Shown here one piece after another: positions 38,631 to 47,551 of a stretch of 47,742 nucleotides of DNA; the stretch's first letter is position 1; each line of letters begins with the position of its first letter. The position numbers and the translations under genes are program-made. Where the stretch lies: the NCBI RefSeq assembly GCF_002938435.1, contig NZ_POQT01000036.1, positions 1 to 47,742 on the forward strand, given 5' to 3'. The DNA is from Blastococcus saxobsidens. Its GTDB lineage: Bacteria; Actinomycetota; Actinomycetes; Mycobacteriales; Geodermatophilaceae. Below the pieces are notes generated by a model. The model was given only the letters and a program-made list of their open reading frames with translations, had not been told where the DNA came from and did no database searches.

Positions 38631-38779
38631 GGGGCCTCCCCTGCTCAGGGCGGCGGCACCTCGACCGCCCGGCGGTAACGGACGCTGGATAGGTGACCAG
38701 CTCGCCCCTCGCTCAACCGGAGATCGTCATGGCGACGCGACGTGGGAATCCCGTGCGGCTCCCTCCCCGCGGCGTCGGC

Positions 38780-39751
38780 TCAGGGCGTGAGGACCACGCG
38801 TTCCCCGGTGCCGCCGGCGACCTCGCCCGCCCACGCGTCCGCCGCCTCGGCCAGGGGCCGCACCCGGTGGGCGACCGCCAGCCGGCCGGCGGCCGCGTGC
38901 TCCGCGACCGTGCTGATCGCCTCGTTGCGCTGCTGCGGGGTGAGGGCGTTGTTCGTGTAGCCGAGCACGCCGATGGAGCGGCTGCGCACCAGGGCCGAGG
39001 AGAACTCCGCGGTGTCCCCGGCCGAGCCACCGAGGTTCACCAGCCGGCCGTGCTCCGACAGCGCCCGGACGGCGGCCGTCGCCGGCGCCCCGAACACCGG
39101 GTCGACGACGACGTCGAGCCGGCCGCCGCTCGCCTCGGCGAAGCGGGCCGTCAGCTCGTCGACGCCCCCGGTCAGCGGCACGACGGCGTCGGCCCCGGCG
39201 GCGTGCGCGCGCTCCTGCGCGGCCTCCGACCGGCAGACGGCGACCACCCGGCCGGCGCCCAGCAGCCGGGCGGCACCGATCGCCGACTGGCCGACCGCGC
39301 CGCCGGCACCGAGCACGAGCACGTGCTCACCGGCCCGCAGGCCGGCCCGCCAGGTCAGCGCCATCCACGCGGCGACCGCGGACAGCCCGAGCGCGGCCAT
39401 CGCGGAGTCCTCGACGGTGGCGGTCAACGGGACGACGCCGGTGTCGGGGACCGCGCACAGCTCGCCCAGGCTCCCGTCCCCCGGTGCCATGCCGGCCGAG
39501 GTGGCGAACCAGACGCGGGTGCCCGGCTCGAAGCGGTCGGACCGCTCGACGACGCCGACCCCCTGGACCCCCGGGACGTACGGCACGGCGGGCCGCCCGA
39601 AGTAGGAGGTGCCGCTGGCGCACAGCAGGTCCAGCGGGACGATCGGCGCGGCGGTGACCCGCACCAGGCTCTGGCCCGCCGGAGGCGCCGGGTCGGGGTG
39701 GGCGGTGTACGCCGGGGACCGGCCCGGCTCGGTCAGGACGGCGGCGCGCAC
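38780..39751 (-). CDS. Zinc-independent MDR family oxidoreductase (quinone reductase-like)
   Basis: A 323-residue medium-chain dehydrogenase without the structural or catalytic zinc cysteines. Family parts: MRAAVLTEPGRSPAYT, VPGVQGVGVVERSD, and the cofactor fold HVLVLGAGGAVGQSAIGAAR; GRLVNLGGSAGDTAEFSS near the C-terminus. GTG at 39751 follows the LigA stop after one base, so it belongs to the aromatic operon, possibly reducing an enone formed after ring cleavage. Last gene of that operon. Confidence 0.88.
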   Translation of the reverse strand: MRAAVLTEPGRSPAYTAHPDPAPPAGQSLVRVTAAPIVPLDLLCASGTSYFGRPAVPYVPGVQGVGVVERSDRFEPGTRVWFATSAGMAPGDGSLGELCAVPDTGVVPLTATVEDSAMAALGLSAVAAWMALTWRAGLRAGEHVLVLGAGGAVGQSAIGAARLLGAGRVVAVCRSEAAQERAHAAGADAVVPLTGGVDELTARFAEASGGRLDVVVDPVFGAPATAAVRALSEHGRLVNLGGSAGDTAEFSSALVRSRSIGVLGYTNNALTPQQRNEAISTVAEHAAAGRLAVAHRVRPLAEAADAWAGEVAGGTGERVVLTP

Positions 39752-39752
39752 G

Positions 39753-40118
39753 TCAGGTCGCGATGTCGGGGTACGGGAGGGCGATGCCGGCCTCGGCCAT
39801 CGCCCGGCCGTAGGCCTGCTGGTACTCCAGCGGCCCGTGGTCGCGCTCGAACATCGCGATGAACAGCGTGAGCGTCAGGAACGGGTGGGCGCCCATCCGG
39901 AACAGCGTCACGTGGTCGTGCTCGCGCAGCGCGCGCCGCTCCTCGTCGGTGAAGGCCAGCCAGGTGCTGCGCTCGGCGTCGATGCAGTTGAGCAGCTTGT
40001 TGGCCATCTCCCGCTCCCACCACTCCACCGTGCCGGCGGGGTCCTCGCGGTAGCGCTCGACCAGGTCGGGGTCGCGGTCGACGGTGAACAGGAACTTGTC
40101 GAGCAGGTACTTGCTCAT
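39753..40118 (-). CDS. Extradiol ring-cleavage dioxygenase alpha subunit (LigA-like)
   Basis: A 121-residue helical protein of the LigA family (KYLLDKFLFTVDRDPDLVER, ANKLLNCIDAERSTWLAFTDEE, FRMGAHPFLTLTLFIAMFE). It is the small subunit that closes the active site of class III extradiol enzymes such as protocatechuate 4,5-dioxygenase. The ATG at 40118 overlaps the LigB stop in an ATGA. Confidence 0.9.
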   Translation of the reverse strand: MSKYLLDKFLFTVDRDPDLVERYREDPAGTVEWWEREMANKLLNCIDAERSTWLAFTDEERRALREHDHVTLFRMGAHPFLTLTLFIAMFERDHGPLEYQQAYGRAMAEAGIALPYPDIAT

Positions 40119-40978
40119 GCCGGCGCTCCGTTCGGGTACCAGGTGAAGTAGGCCTCCATGGTGTGGAACAGGTCGAGGGTGTCGACGTGGGCCGCCTTCT
40201 GCCCCTCGCCCGCCACGCCCATCATCAGCATGAAGTCCATGAAGCCGTGGGTGGCGTTGCCCGGCGCGTGCAGGCTCTCGAGGCTGACCTCGCGCAGGCA
40301 GCCCTCGATGTCGCCGGAGGCGATCCACTCCACGGCCTTGCGGTCGAACTCCGGGTCGGGCCCGTGCTCGCCGAACTGGCGGGGCCCGCCCAGCTCGAGC
40401 GACAGGTGGCCGGTGCCGATGATCGCCACCCGCTTGTCGCTCTCCCAGGACTCGACCATCTCGCGCAGCGCCCTGCCCAGCTGCACGAAGCGCTTCGGCT
40501 GCGGCAGCGGCGGGGCGAAGATGTTCGTGTAGACCGGCACGATCGGCAGGTCGGCCTCGGGCCGCAGCGCGATGATCGGGCAGGTGATGCTGTGGTCGAT
40601 CCGCAGCTCGTTGCTGAAGGCCAGGTCGAAGTCCCGGTCCAGCCCGTCGCGCAGCAGGTGCGCGGCCAGGTCCTCCTCGCCGCGCAGCGTCATCCGCGGC
40701 AGCCCGAACTCGCGCTCCTCGTTGTACCAGTTGGCGTCGAAGAAGGGCGCCTTGCCGACGAGGAACTGGGGCATGTTGTCCAGCCACAGCTGGTGGAAGT
40801 GGTCACTGCCGACCATCACCAGCACGTCGGGCTCGGTCCGGTTCAGCGTCTCGGCGAAGGCCGCCTGCTTCGCGACCCACTCGTCGGCGAACGGCGGGCG
40901 GTCGGCGCCCGTGGACGTCTTCGCCTTGTAGAAGAACGGGTGGTGGGTGGACGCGACCACCGCGACCAGTTCAGCCAT
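40115..40978 (-). CDS. Class III extradiol dioxygenase beta subunit (LigB-like)
   Basis: A 287-residue catalytic subunit. Iron-ligand His residues are in ASTHHPFF (about residue 12) and MVGSDHFHQLW (about 60); the late GTGHLSLELGGPRQFG and EWIASGDIEG segments match protocatechuate/gallate-type LigB proteins. It opens a catechol ring next to one hydroxyl using Fe(II) and O2. Start overlaps the citryl-CoA-lyase-like gene by 8 bases. The exact catechol (protocatechuate, gallate or another carboxylated one) is not fixed by sequence. Confidence 0.92.
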   Translation of the reverse strand: MAELVAVVASTHHPFFYKAKTSTGADRPPFADEWVAKQAAFAETLNRTEPDVLVMVGSDHFHQLWLDNMPQFLVGKAPFFDANWYNEEREFGLPRMTLRGEEDLAAHLLRDGLDRDFDLAFSNELRIDHSITCPIIALRPEADLPIVPVYTNIFAPPLPQPKRFVQLGRALREMVESWESDKRVAIIGTGHLSLELGGPRQFGEHGPDPEFDRKAVEWIASGDIEGCLREVSLESLHAPGNATHGFMDFMLMMGVAGEGQKAAHVDTLDLFHTMEAYFTWYPNGAPA

Positions 40979-41831
40979 GACGACCTCCAGCGGTGTCGGG
41001 GGCCGGGCGGCTGCCCGGCAGGGGCTCGGGGGTGTACGGGTCCGGCGGGACCGGCCGGTTGTTCAGGTCCACCGACAGGAAGACGTCGTTGGCCACCGGG
41101 TGCCGCAGCTCCTCGGCGAGCTGGCCGATGAGCCCGGCGGTGCGGGCCAGCAACGCGAAACCGCGCAGCAGCTCCAGGGGCAGGCCGAGGTCGGCCAGCG
41201 CCGCGCCGCAGACCCCGGCGCCGTTGAGCGGGAGCTGCTTGCCCAGCACCTGGGGGTGCACTCGGCCGATCGCGGCGAACAGCGAGAGGTGCGGGCCGTG
41301 CAGACCCTCCTCGGTGGCGATCTGGAACAGCCGCGGGGTCCGCGGGTCGCCCTGCTTGTGCACGTGGTGGCCGAGGCCGGGCACGAAGCGGCCGGCCGCG
41401 CGCTGGGCGGTCACCGTCTCCAGGGCGAGGGCGTCCCAGCCCTCGTCGTCGGTGGGCAGCGGGCCCTCCACCCCGGCGAGCACGCCGTGCAGGAAGCGGC
41501 CGGAGTCCTCGGTCACCCCGAGGAAGCGGGAACCGCCGCCGAGGAGACCGGCGGCCAGGGCGCCCTGGACGGAGTCCGGCGCCGACAGGTAGGTCAGCCG
41601 GGTGACGATGGCGGTGGGCGTGAAGCCGTGGTCGGCCAGCGCGGCCAGCACCGCCTCGAACACCCGGGTCTCCCCGGGGCTCGGACGGCGCTGGGTGGCC
41701 AGCCAGAACGCCAGCTCGCCGAAGCCGACCGACCCCATGACGTCCTGCGCCAGGTCCGAGCCCAGCAGCGTGATCTTCTCCAGGCTGGAGGCGCCCAGCG
41801 CCGTCGGGTAGACCGGCCGGTCGTCGGTCAC
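40971..41831 (-). CDS. Citryl-CoA lyase-like protein (citrate synthase superfamily)
   Basis: A 286-residue short member of the citrate synthase fold: VYPTALGASSLEKITLLGSD, LAFWLATQRRPSPGE, and the active-site block FVPGLGHHVHKQGDPRTPRL with His and Asp residues of the family. Length is well below true citrate synthase (about 430), as for citryl-CoA lyase-type proteins that cleave a CoA ester into an acyl-CoA and a keto acid. GTG at 41831 overlaps the CoA-transferase stop. Its place between a CoA-transferase and LigBA suggests cleavage of a CoA-activated ring-fission product. Confidence 0.82.
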   Translation of the reverse strand: MTDDRPVYPTALGASSLEKITLLGSDLAQDVMGSVGFGELAFWLATQRRPSPGETRVFEAVLAALADHGFTPTAIVTRLTYLSAPDSVQGALAAGLLGGGSRFLGVTEDSGRFLHGVLAGVEGPLPTDDEGWDALALETVTAQRAAGRFVPGLGHHVHKQGDPRTPRLFQIATEEGLHGPHLSLFAAIGRVHPQVLGKQLPLNGAGVCGAALADLGLPLELLRGFALLARTAGLIGQLAEELRHPVANDVFLSVDLNNRPVPPDPYTPEPLPGSRPAPDTAGGRHG

Positions 41832-43030
41832 AGCTGCTCCTCCCCCGCGGGCTTCGCCAGCCACCGGCGGATCTCCTCGCCGTGCTGGTCGAGGGCCGGC
41901 GGCGGCAGGCGGTAGGCGGCGGCGGTGTCGGAGAACCGGATCGGGTTGCGCACCGACGGGACGGCGGTGCCGCCCTCCCCCACCGTCACCACCGGGTCCA
42001 GCCCGATCTCCTCGGCGAAGGCCACGCCCTGGTCGATGGTGTTGATCGGTCCGCAGGGCACGCCGGCGCCGATGATGTCGCGGAACCACTCCATCTTGGT
42101 GCGGGTCGCCAACCGCTCCACGAGCAGCGGGCGCAGGGCGTCCCGGTTGGCGGTGCGGTCCTCGTTGCGGCGGAACCGCGGGTCCTCGACCAGCTCGGGC
42201 AGCCCCAGCACCTCGCAGAGCTTGCGGAACTGGCCGTCGTTGCCGGCGGTGACGATCAGGTCGCCGTCCGAGCACGGCAGCGGCTCGTAGGGGAAGAGGC
42301 TCGGGTGGCTGTTGCCCATGCGGAAGGGCACCACCCCGCCGGCCACGTAGGCGCTGGTCTGGTTGACCAGGCCCGAGAGCGCGGAGGAGAGCAGGTTGAC
42401 CTCGACGTGCTGCCCCCTGCCGGTCTCGTGCCGGAGGTTCAGCGCGGAGAGGACGCCGATCGTGGCGTGCAGCCCGGCCATGACGTCGAAGACGGCCACC
42501 CCGGCCCGGTAGGGCTCGCCGTCGGGATCGCCGGTCACGCTCATCAGCCCGGAGATCGCCTGGACGATCAGGTCGTACCCGGGCAGCGAGCGACCCCCCG
42601 GGCCGCTGCCGAAACCGCTGATCGACGCGTAGACGACGGCGGGGTTCGTGGCGGCCACGCTGTCGTAGTCGAGGCCGAAGCGGGCCAGCCCGCCGGGCTT
42701 GAAGTTCTCCACGACCACGTCGGCCCGCCGGGCGAGCTCCTGCGCGGCGGCGAGGTCGTCGCCGTCCTTGAGGTCGAGGGCCACCGAGCGCTTGTTGCGG
42801 TTCACGCCCAGGTAGTAGGTGGAGACGCCCTCGCGCACGGGCGGCTGCCACGTCCGGGTGTCGTCCCCCCCGGGCCCCTCGACCTTGACCACCTCGGCCC
42901 CGAGGTCGGCCAGCAGCATCGTGGCGTACGGACCGGCCAGGATCCGGGAGAAGTCGGCCACCAGCAGCCCCGACAGCGGACCGGGGCGCGGGCTCCCCGA
43001 CGACGGCGGCAGTGCTCCGGGATCGCTCAT
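41828..43030 (-). CDS. CaiB/BaiF family (class III) CoA-transferase
   Basis: A 400-residue protein. Family blocks: GLLVADFSRILAGPYATMLL, ADLGAEVVKVEGPGGDDTR, ADVVVENFKPGGLARFGLDY, and the active Asp153 in GYDLIVQAISGLMSVTG. It moves CoA from a donor such as succinyl-CoA or acetyl-CoA to an organic acid. The ATG at 43030 follows directly from the upstream region with a TTGACA promoter; longer open frame upstream has no similarity. First gene of the five-gene aromatic operon. Confidence 0.93.
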   Translation of the reverse strand: MSDPGALPPSSGSPRPGPLSGLLVADFSRILAGPYATMLLADLGAEVVKVEGPGGDDTRTWQPPVREGVSTYYLGVNRNKRSVALDLKDGDDLAAAQELARRADVVVENFKPGGLARFGLDYDSVAATNPAVVYASISGFGSGPGGRSLPGYDLIVQAISGLMSVTGDPDGEPYRAGVAVFDVMAGLHATIGVLSALNLRHETGRGQHVEVNLLSSALSGLVNQTSAYVAGGVVPFRMGNSHPSLFPYEPLPCSDGDLIVTAGNDGQFRKLCEVLGLPELVEDPRFRRNEDRTANRDALRPLLVERLATRTKMEWFRDIIGAGVPCGPINTIDQGVAFAEEIGLDPVVTVGEGGTAVPSVRNPIRFSDTAAAYRLPPPALDQHGEEIRRWLAKPAGEEQL

Positions 43031-43088
43031 GGGTGGTCGGCCACTCCTCGTCTCGCGTCGCGGACAGCCGTCCGCCGATCTGCGAGCG

Positions 43089-43117
43089 AGTCTCTTGTGC
43101 GCCGGCGGGGCTGTCAA
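43089..43117 (-). promoter_or_regulatory. Promoter of the CoA-transferase/LigBA operon
   Basis: On the minus strand a perfect TTGACA (43117-43112), 17 bases, then GAGACT (43094-43089). It leaves a leader of about 50 bases before the CoA-transferase ATG. Confidence 0.5.
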
Positions 43118-43162
43118 CCGCTGCTCACTGCGTGGACACGGACGCGCACGGTCCGGTTGACA
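43112..43162. promoter_or_regulatory. Inverted TGTCAACCG/CGGTTGACA pair between divergent catabolic genes
   Basis: tgtcaaccg (43112-43120) and cggttgaca (43154-43162) are exact 9-base inverted repeats 33 bases apart. Each supplies a perfect TTGACA -35 to the gene on its side. The plus-strand copy would serve the amidohydrolase; its -10 is not obvious. The arrangement fits a shared regulatory centre, plausibly for the IclR protein encoded downstream. Confidence 0.55.
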
Positions 43163-43260
43163 CGACGCGGCCGGCGAAGGAAGGTGACCTGCGTCGCTTC
43201 CATCGTCCGCTCTACGGACGACGGTCCGCGCACGTGACGACGACGACGAGGAGCAGACGA

Positions 43261-44751
43261 ATGACCCACTCCGAGCCCACCCCGGTGGCCGGTCGCCCGG
43301 TGGTCCTGCGCGGCGGGACGGTGCTGACCATGGACGACGCGGGGACGGTGCTGACCGACGCCGACGTGCTGGTGGTCGACGACCGGATCGCGGCCGTCGG
43401 GCCGGCCCTGGAGGTGCCCGAGGGCACCCAGGAGATCGACGCCCGCGGCGGCATCGTCATGCCCGGCATGATCGACACCCACCGGCACATGTGGCAGACG
43501 GCGATGCGCGGCTACGGCGCCGACTGGACCCTGACCCAGTACTTCGTCTGGTACTACCTCGAGCACGGCCGGAAGTTCCGTCCCCAGGACGTCGCCGCGG
43601 GCAACCGGCTCTCCGCCCTGGAGGCGATCGAGTCCGGCGTCACCACCACCGTCGACTGGTCGCACGGCCTGCAGTCCGTCGACCATGCCGAGGCCGCCGT
43701 CTCCGCACTCCGCTCGGTGCCCGGCCGATTCGTCCTGGCGTACGGCAACATCCAGGCCGCTCCCTGGGAGTGGACCGCCGACCCGGCCGTCCGCTCGTTC
43801 CTCGAGCGCCACCGCGACGCCGCGGACGGCTCCCTCGGCCTGCAGCTGGCCTTCGACGTCACCGGCGACCCCGCCTTCCCGGAGAAGGCGGCCTTCGAGG
43901 TGGCCCGCGAGCTCGGGCTCCCGGTGACCACGCACGCCGGCGTCTGGGGCGCGACGAACGACGACGGCATCCGGCTCATGCACGAGCACGGCTTCATGAC
44001 GCCGGAGACGGTGTACGTGCACGCGGCCAGCCTGAGCCCCGACTCCTACCACCGCATCGCCGCCACGGGCGGCTCCATCTCGGTGTCGACGGAGTCGGAG
44101 CAGAGCGCCGGCCAGGGCTACCCACCCACCTGGCAGGTCCGCTCGCACGGCATCCCGGTGTCGCTGTCGATGGACACCAGCGTGTGGTGGAGCGGCGACC
44201 TGTTCTCCGCCATGCGCACCACCCTCGGCGCCGACCGCTCCCGCGAGCACTTCGAGGCCCACCTCAAGGGCGACACCGTCACCCACCTGGCGCTGCGCTC
44301 GGAGGACGTCGTCCGCTGGGCCACCCGAGGCGGTGCGGCGGCGCTGGGCCGCGACGACCTGGGCAGCCTGGAGCCGGGCAAGAAGGCCGACGTCGTGCTG
44401 ATCAGGAACGACGCCTCCCCGGTGTCCTTCCCGCTGCTCAACCCCTACGGCCACGTGGCCTTCCAGGCCCAGCGGGGCGACGTGCACACCGTGATCGTCG
44501 ACGGCCGCGTCGTGAAGCACGCCCATGCGCTGGTCGGCAGCGACCTCGCCGGCGTGCGGCGCGAGATCGAGGACACCGTGCAGCACCTGCGCAGCGAGCT
44601 GGGCGAGGAGGCGTGGGCCGCGGGGATGTACCCCGACCTGCCCGACGCCGAGGTCCTGGACAACCCGTACCAGTACACCGACTACAAGTCGGAGGGCACG
44701 CACGCCGCCCGCGAGCAGGTCTTCGAGGAGCACCTGCGGAACGAGCGCTGA
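43261..44751 (+). CDS. Amidohydrolase family protein
   Basis: A 496-residue metallo-hydrolase of the ATZ/TRZ-cytosine deaminase group. The metal motif HxH is His74/His76 in DTHRHMWQT; further ligands are in TTHAGVWG and YVHAASLSP, and the Asp in VSLSMDTSVWW. The end has the usual GSLEPGKKADVVLI and composite beta-sandwich. The family removes amines, chlorides or other groups from rings or opens amides. ATG at 43261 with gaggag. It is divergent from the LigBA operon and precedes the IclR gene, so it probably prepares the aromatic substrate. Confidence 0.9.
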   Translation: MTHSEPTPVAGRPVVLRGGTVLTMDDAGTVLTDADVLVVDDRIAAVGPALEVPEGTQEIDARGGIVMPGMIDTHRHMWQTAMRGYGADWTLTQYFVWYYLEHGRKFRPQDVAAGNRLSALEAIESGVTTTVDWSHGLQSVDHAEAAVSALRSVPGRFVLAYGNIQAAPWEWTADPAVRSFLERHRDAADGSLGLQLAFDVTGDPAFPEKAAFEVARELGLPVTTHAGVWGATNDDGIRLMHEHGFMTPETVYVHAASLSPDSYHRIAATGGSISVSTESEQSAGQGYPPTWQVRSHGIPVSLSMDTSVWWSGDLFSAMRTTLGADRSREHFEAHLKGDTVTHLALRSEDVVRWATRGGAAALGRDDLGSLEPGKKADVVLIRNDASPVSFPLLNPYGHVAFQAQRGDVHTVIVDGRVVKHAHALVGSDLAGVRREIEDTVQHLRSELGEEAWAAGMYPDLPDAEVLDNPYQYTDYKSEGTHAAREQVFEEHLRNER

Positions 44752-44781
44752 CCTGCGGGGGGGCCGCCCGGCCTCCCTCCT

Positions 44782-44798
44782 CCGGGGCACCACCCCGG
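44782..44798 (+). terminator. Hairpin after the amidohydrolase gene
   Basis: ccgggg (44782-44787), loop cacca, ccccgg (44793-44798), 30 bases after the stop. No T tract. It could attenuate read-through into the IclR gene. Confidence 0.35.
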
Positions 44799-44894
44799 GC
44801 GACGGAGCCGGCGGTCTCGCACACTTCCGGCATCGCCGAGCGTGCGGGATCGCCGGCCGGCGTCCGGACCTCACCACCGACCGAAGGGACCCAC

Positions 44895-45722
44895 ATGGCG
44901 GGGCGCGGCACCGGACCCGACTTCGTCGAGGCCCTCGCCCGGGGCCTGGACGTGCTGGCCTGCTTCGACGCCGGGCACCGGGCCATGTCGCTCACCGAGG
45001 TGGCGACGGCGGCCGGCCTCGCCCGGCCCACCGCCCGCCGTCTCCTGCTGACCCTCGAGGAGCTGGGCTACGTGCGGTCCGCCGACGGCGCCTTCTCGCT
45101 CACCCCCAAGGTGCTCGGGCTCGGCATGGCCTACGTCGGCTCCCTGGGCCTGTGGGACATCGCCCGGCCGCACATGGCCGCGCTCGTCGCGCGCACCGGT
45201 GAGTCGTCGTCGATGGCGCAGCTGGACGGCTCCGACATCGTCTACGTCGCGCGGGTGGCCGTGCCCAAGCTGATCGCCCTGCGGGTGGACGTCGGCACCC
45301 GCTTCCCGGCGGTGCAGACCTCGCAGGGCAAGGTCCTGCTCGCCGCGCTCGATCCGGAGAACCTGGCCGCGACGCTGGCCGAGCGGACCCGTTCCGGGCT
45401 GCCCGAGCCGATCCGCCGCACGCCGGCCCAGCTCTGCGACGAGCTGACCGAGGTGCGGGCACGTGGCTGGGCGCTCGCGGACGAGGAGCTGGCCCCCGGC
45501 GTGCGGTCGGTGGCCGTGCCCGTCCGGGACGGCGCCGGCGCCGTCCGTGCGGCCATGAACGTGACCGTGCACGCCGCGGAGACGAGCACCGAGCAGCTGC
45601 TGCGCGACCACCTCCCGCAGCTGCTGCGCACCGCCGGCGACATCAGCGCCGAGTGGTCGCAGTGGCAGTCCCGCCCCTACCTCGAGGTGCCGGTGCGCAC
45701 CGAGGGGTCCGCCGCCGGCTGA
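44895..45722 (+). CDS. IclR family transcriptional regulator (PcaR/PcaU type)
   Basis: A 275-residue regulator. N-terminal winged helix: FVEALARGLDVLACFDAGHR, SLTEVATAAGLARPTARRLL, LEELGYVRSADGAFSLTPKV. The effector domain follows: ARPHMAALVARTGESSSMAQ, DIVYVARVAVP, VGTRFPAVQTSQGKVLLAAL, RGWALADEELAPGVRSVAVP. The pattern is that of the PcaR/PcaU/PobR branch, which usually activates aromatic-acid genes. It likely controls the divergent amidohydrolase and LigBA promoters. ATG at 44895; ribosome site gaaggga. Confidence 0.92.
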   Translation: MAGRGTGPDFVEALARGLDVLACFDAGHRAMSLTEVATAAGLARPTARRLLLTLEELGYVRSADGAFSLTPKVLGLGMAYVGSLGLWDIARPHMAALVARTGESSSMAQLDGSDIVYVARVAVPKLIALRVDVGTRFPAVQTSQGKVLLAALDPENLAATLAERTRSGLPEPIRRTPAQLCDELTEVRARGWALADEELAPGVRSVAVPVRDGAGAVRAAMNVTVHAAETSTEQLLRDHLPQLLRTAGDISAEWSQWQSRPYLEVPVRTEGSAAG

Positions 45723-45786
45723 CCGCGGCCGCACCCTGCCGGGCTCGCGGTGGGCCGGCCGCCGGCCGTGTGCCAGGGTTTCCGGC

Positions 45787-46638
<852 letters not shown>

Positions 46639-46645
46639 CCCCCCG

Positions 46646-46671
46646 GCGGGGCGCGCGCCGGCGCACCCCGC
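46646..46671. terminator. Bidirectional hairpin between pdxY and the next gene
   Basis: Arms 46646-46656 and 46661-46671 pair over 11 positions with one C-A mismatch and loop gccg. It sits between the two convergent stop codons, so it can end both transcripts. Confidence 0.6.
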
Positions 46672-46677
46672 GGAGGC

Positions 46678-47514
46678 TCACCAGCCGGCGTCGGCCAGGA
46701 GCGCGGCCACCCGCTCCGCCGTCCCCGGCGCCAGCGGCAGGTCGGCGAGGATGCGGCGGATCTCGTCGGCCTCCAGGCCCTCGGCGCCGAACGCGTCGAG
46801 CAGCTCGTCGGAGGCCTCGGGGGGAACCGGCACCGGCAGCGCCGAGGAGCGCAGCGCCTGCTCGGCCAGGAACCGGGCGCCGATCAGCGAGGGGTCCGGA
46901 CCCGCCGGCGGTTCGGCGGGCGCGGCCTGGCGGGCCAGCGCCTCCGCGGCCCGCACGAGGGACAGCGGCAGCCCCTCGGCCTCCACCTCGATCAGCGGCA
47001 CCGTGCCGAGCGCCGCCAGCACGAGGTGCTCGGCGTCGATGCGCAGCGGGGCCTCCCAGCCCCCGGCCCGCACGACGCCGGCCGGATCGGCGGGGTCCTC
47101 CCCCAGGTCGTCGGCCAGCTCGACCCAGGCCGCGGCACGCGTCGTCCGCGCGCGCTCGGCGGCCAGCCGGCAGGTCTCGCGCACGAACGGGACCAGCACC
47201 TCGTCGTCGAACCGCTCGGCCTGCACCCGTCCGTCGCCGCCCACCATGTTGAGGGCGTCCTGGAAGCTGCCGGGCCGGGCGTCGCCCAGCTCCAGCCGGC
47301 CGTCCTCCTCCCCGGCCAGCGGGCGCCCGTGGGCCGCCCGCTCGCCCACCGTCAGACCGGTGGCCACCAGCCGGCCGGCCCGCCGCTCGTGGTGCGGCGC
47401 GTCGGACATGCCCACGGCCCAGGCGCAGCTCTCCGCGACGAGCGCACCGCCGCGCTCGCGCAGGACCTCGCGGGTCAGCAACCCCATCCAGTCGACGTCG
47501 AACACGCCTTCCAC
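46678..47514 (-). CDS. Hypothetical protein
   Basis: A 278-residue, acidic, soluble protein with no recognised domain. It starts with VFDVDWMGLLTREVLRERGG, has a conserved-looking centre (RPGSFQDALNMVGGDGRVQA, RFDDEVLVPFVRETCRLAAE) and a helical C-terminus (ELLDAFGAEGLEADEIRRIL). GTG at 47514 chosen over the GTG at 47505 because the latter has no room for a ribosome site. It lies 37 bases downstream of the aldehyde dehydrogenase gene on the same strand. Confidence 0.7.
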   Translation of the reverse strand: MEGVFDVDWMGLLTREVLRERGGALVAESCAWAVGMSDAPHHERRAGRLVATGLTVGERAAHGRPLAGEEDGRLELGDARPGSFQDALNMVGGDGRVQAERFDDEVLVPFVRETCRLAAERARTTRAAAWVELADDLGEDPADPAGVVRAGGWEAPLRIDAEHLVLAALGTVPLIEVEAEGLPLSLVRAAEALARQAAPAEPPAGPDPSLIGARFLAEQALRSSALPVPVPPEASDELLDAFGAEGLEADEIRRILADLPLAPGTAERVAALLADAGW

Positions 47515-47551
47515 TGTGCCCCGCCGGCGCCCGCGTGCGCAGGAACGCAGG

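Noticed and set aside
38631-38779. Small gene starting ATG at 38729 in the FNT-MDR gap
   Set aside because: The frame runs into the antisense of the MDR gene and has no similarity or ribosome site.
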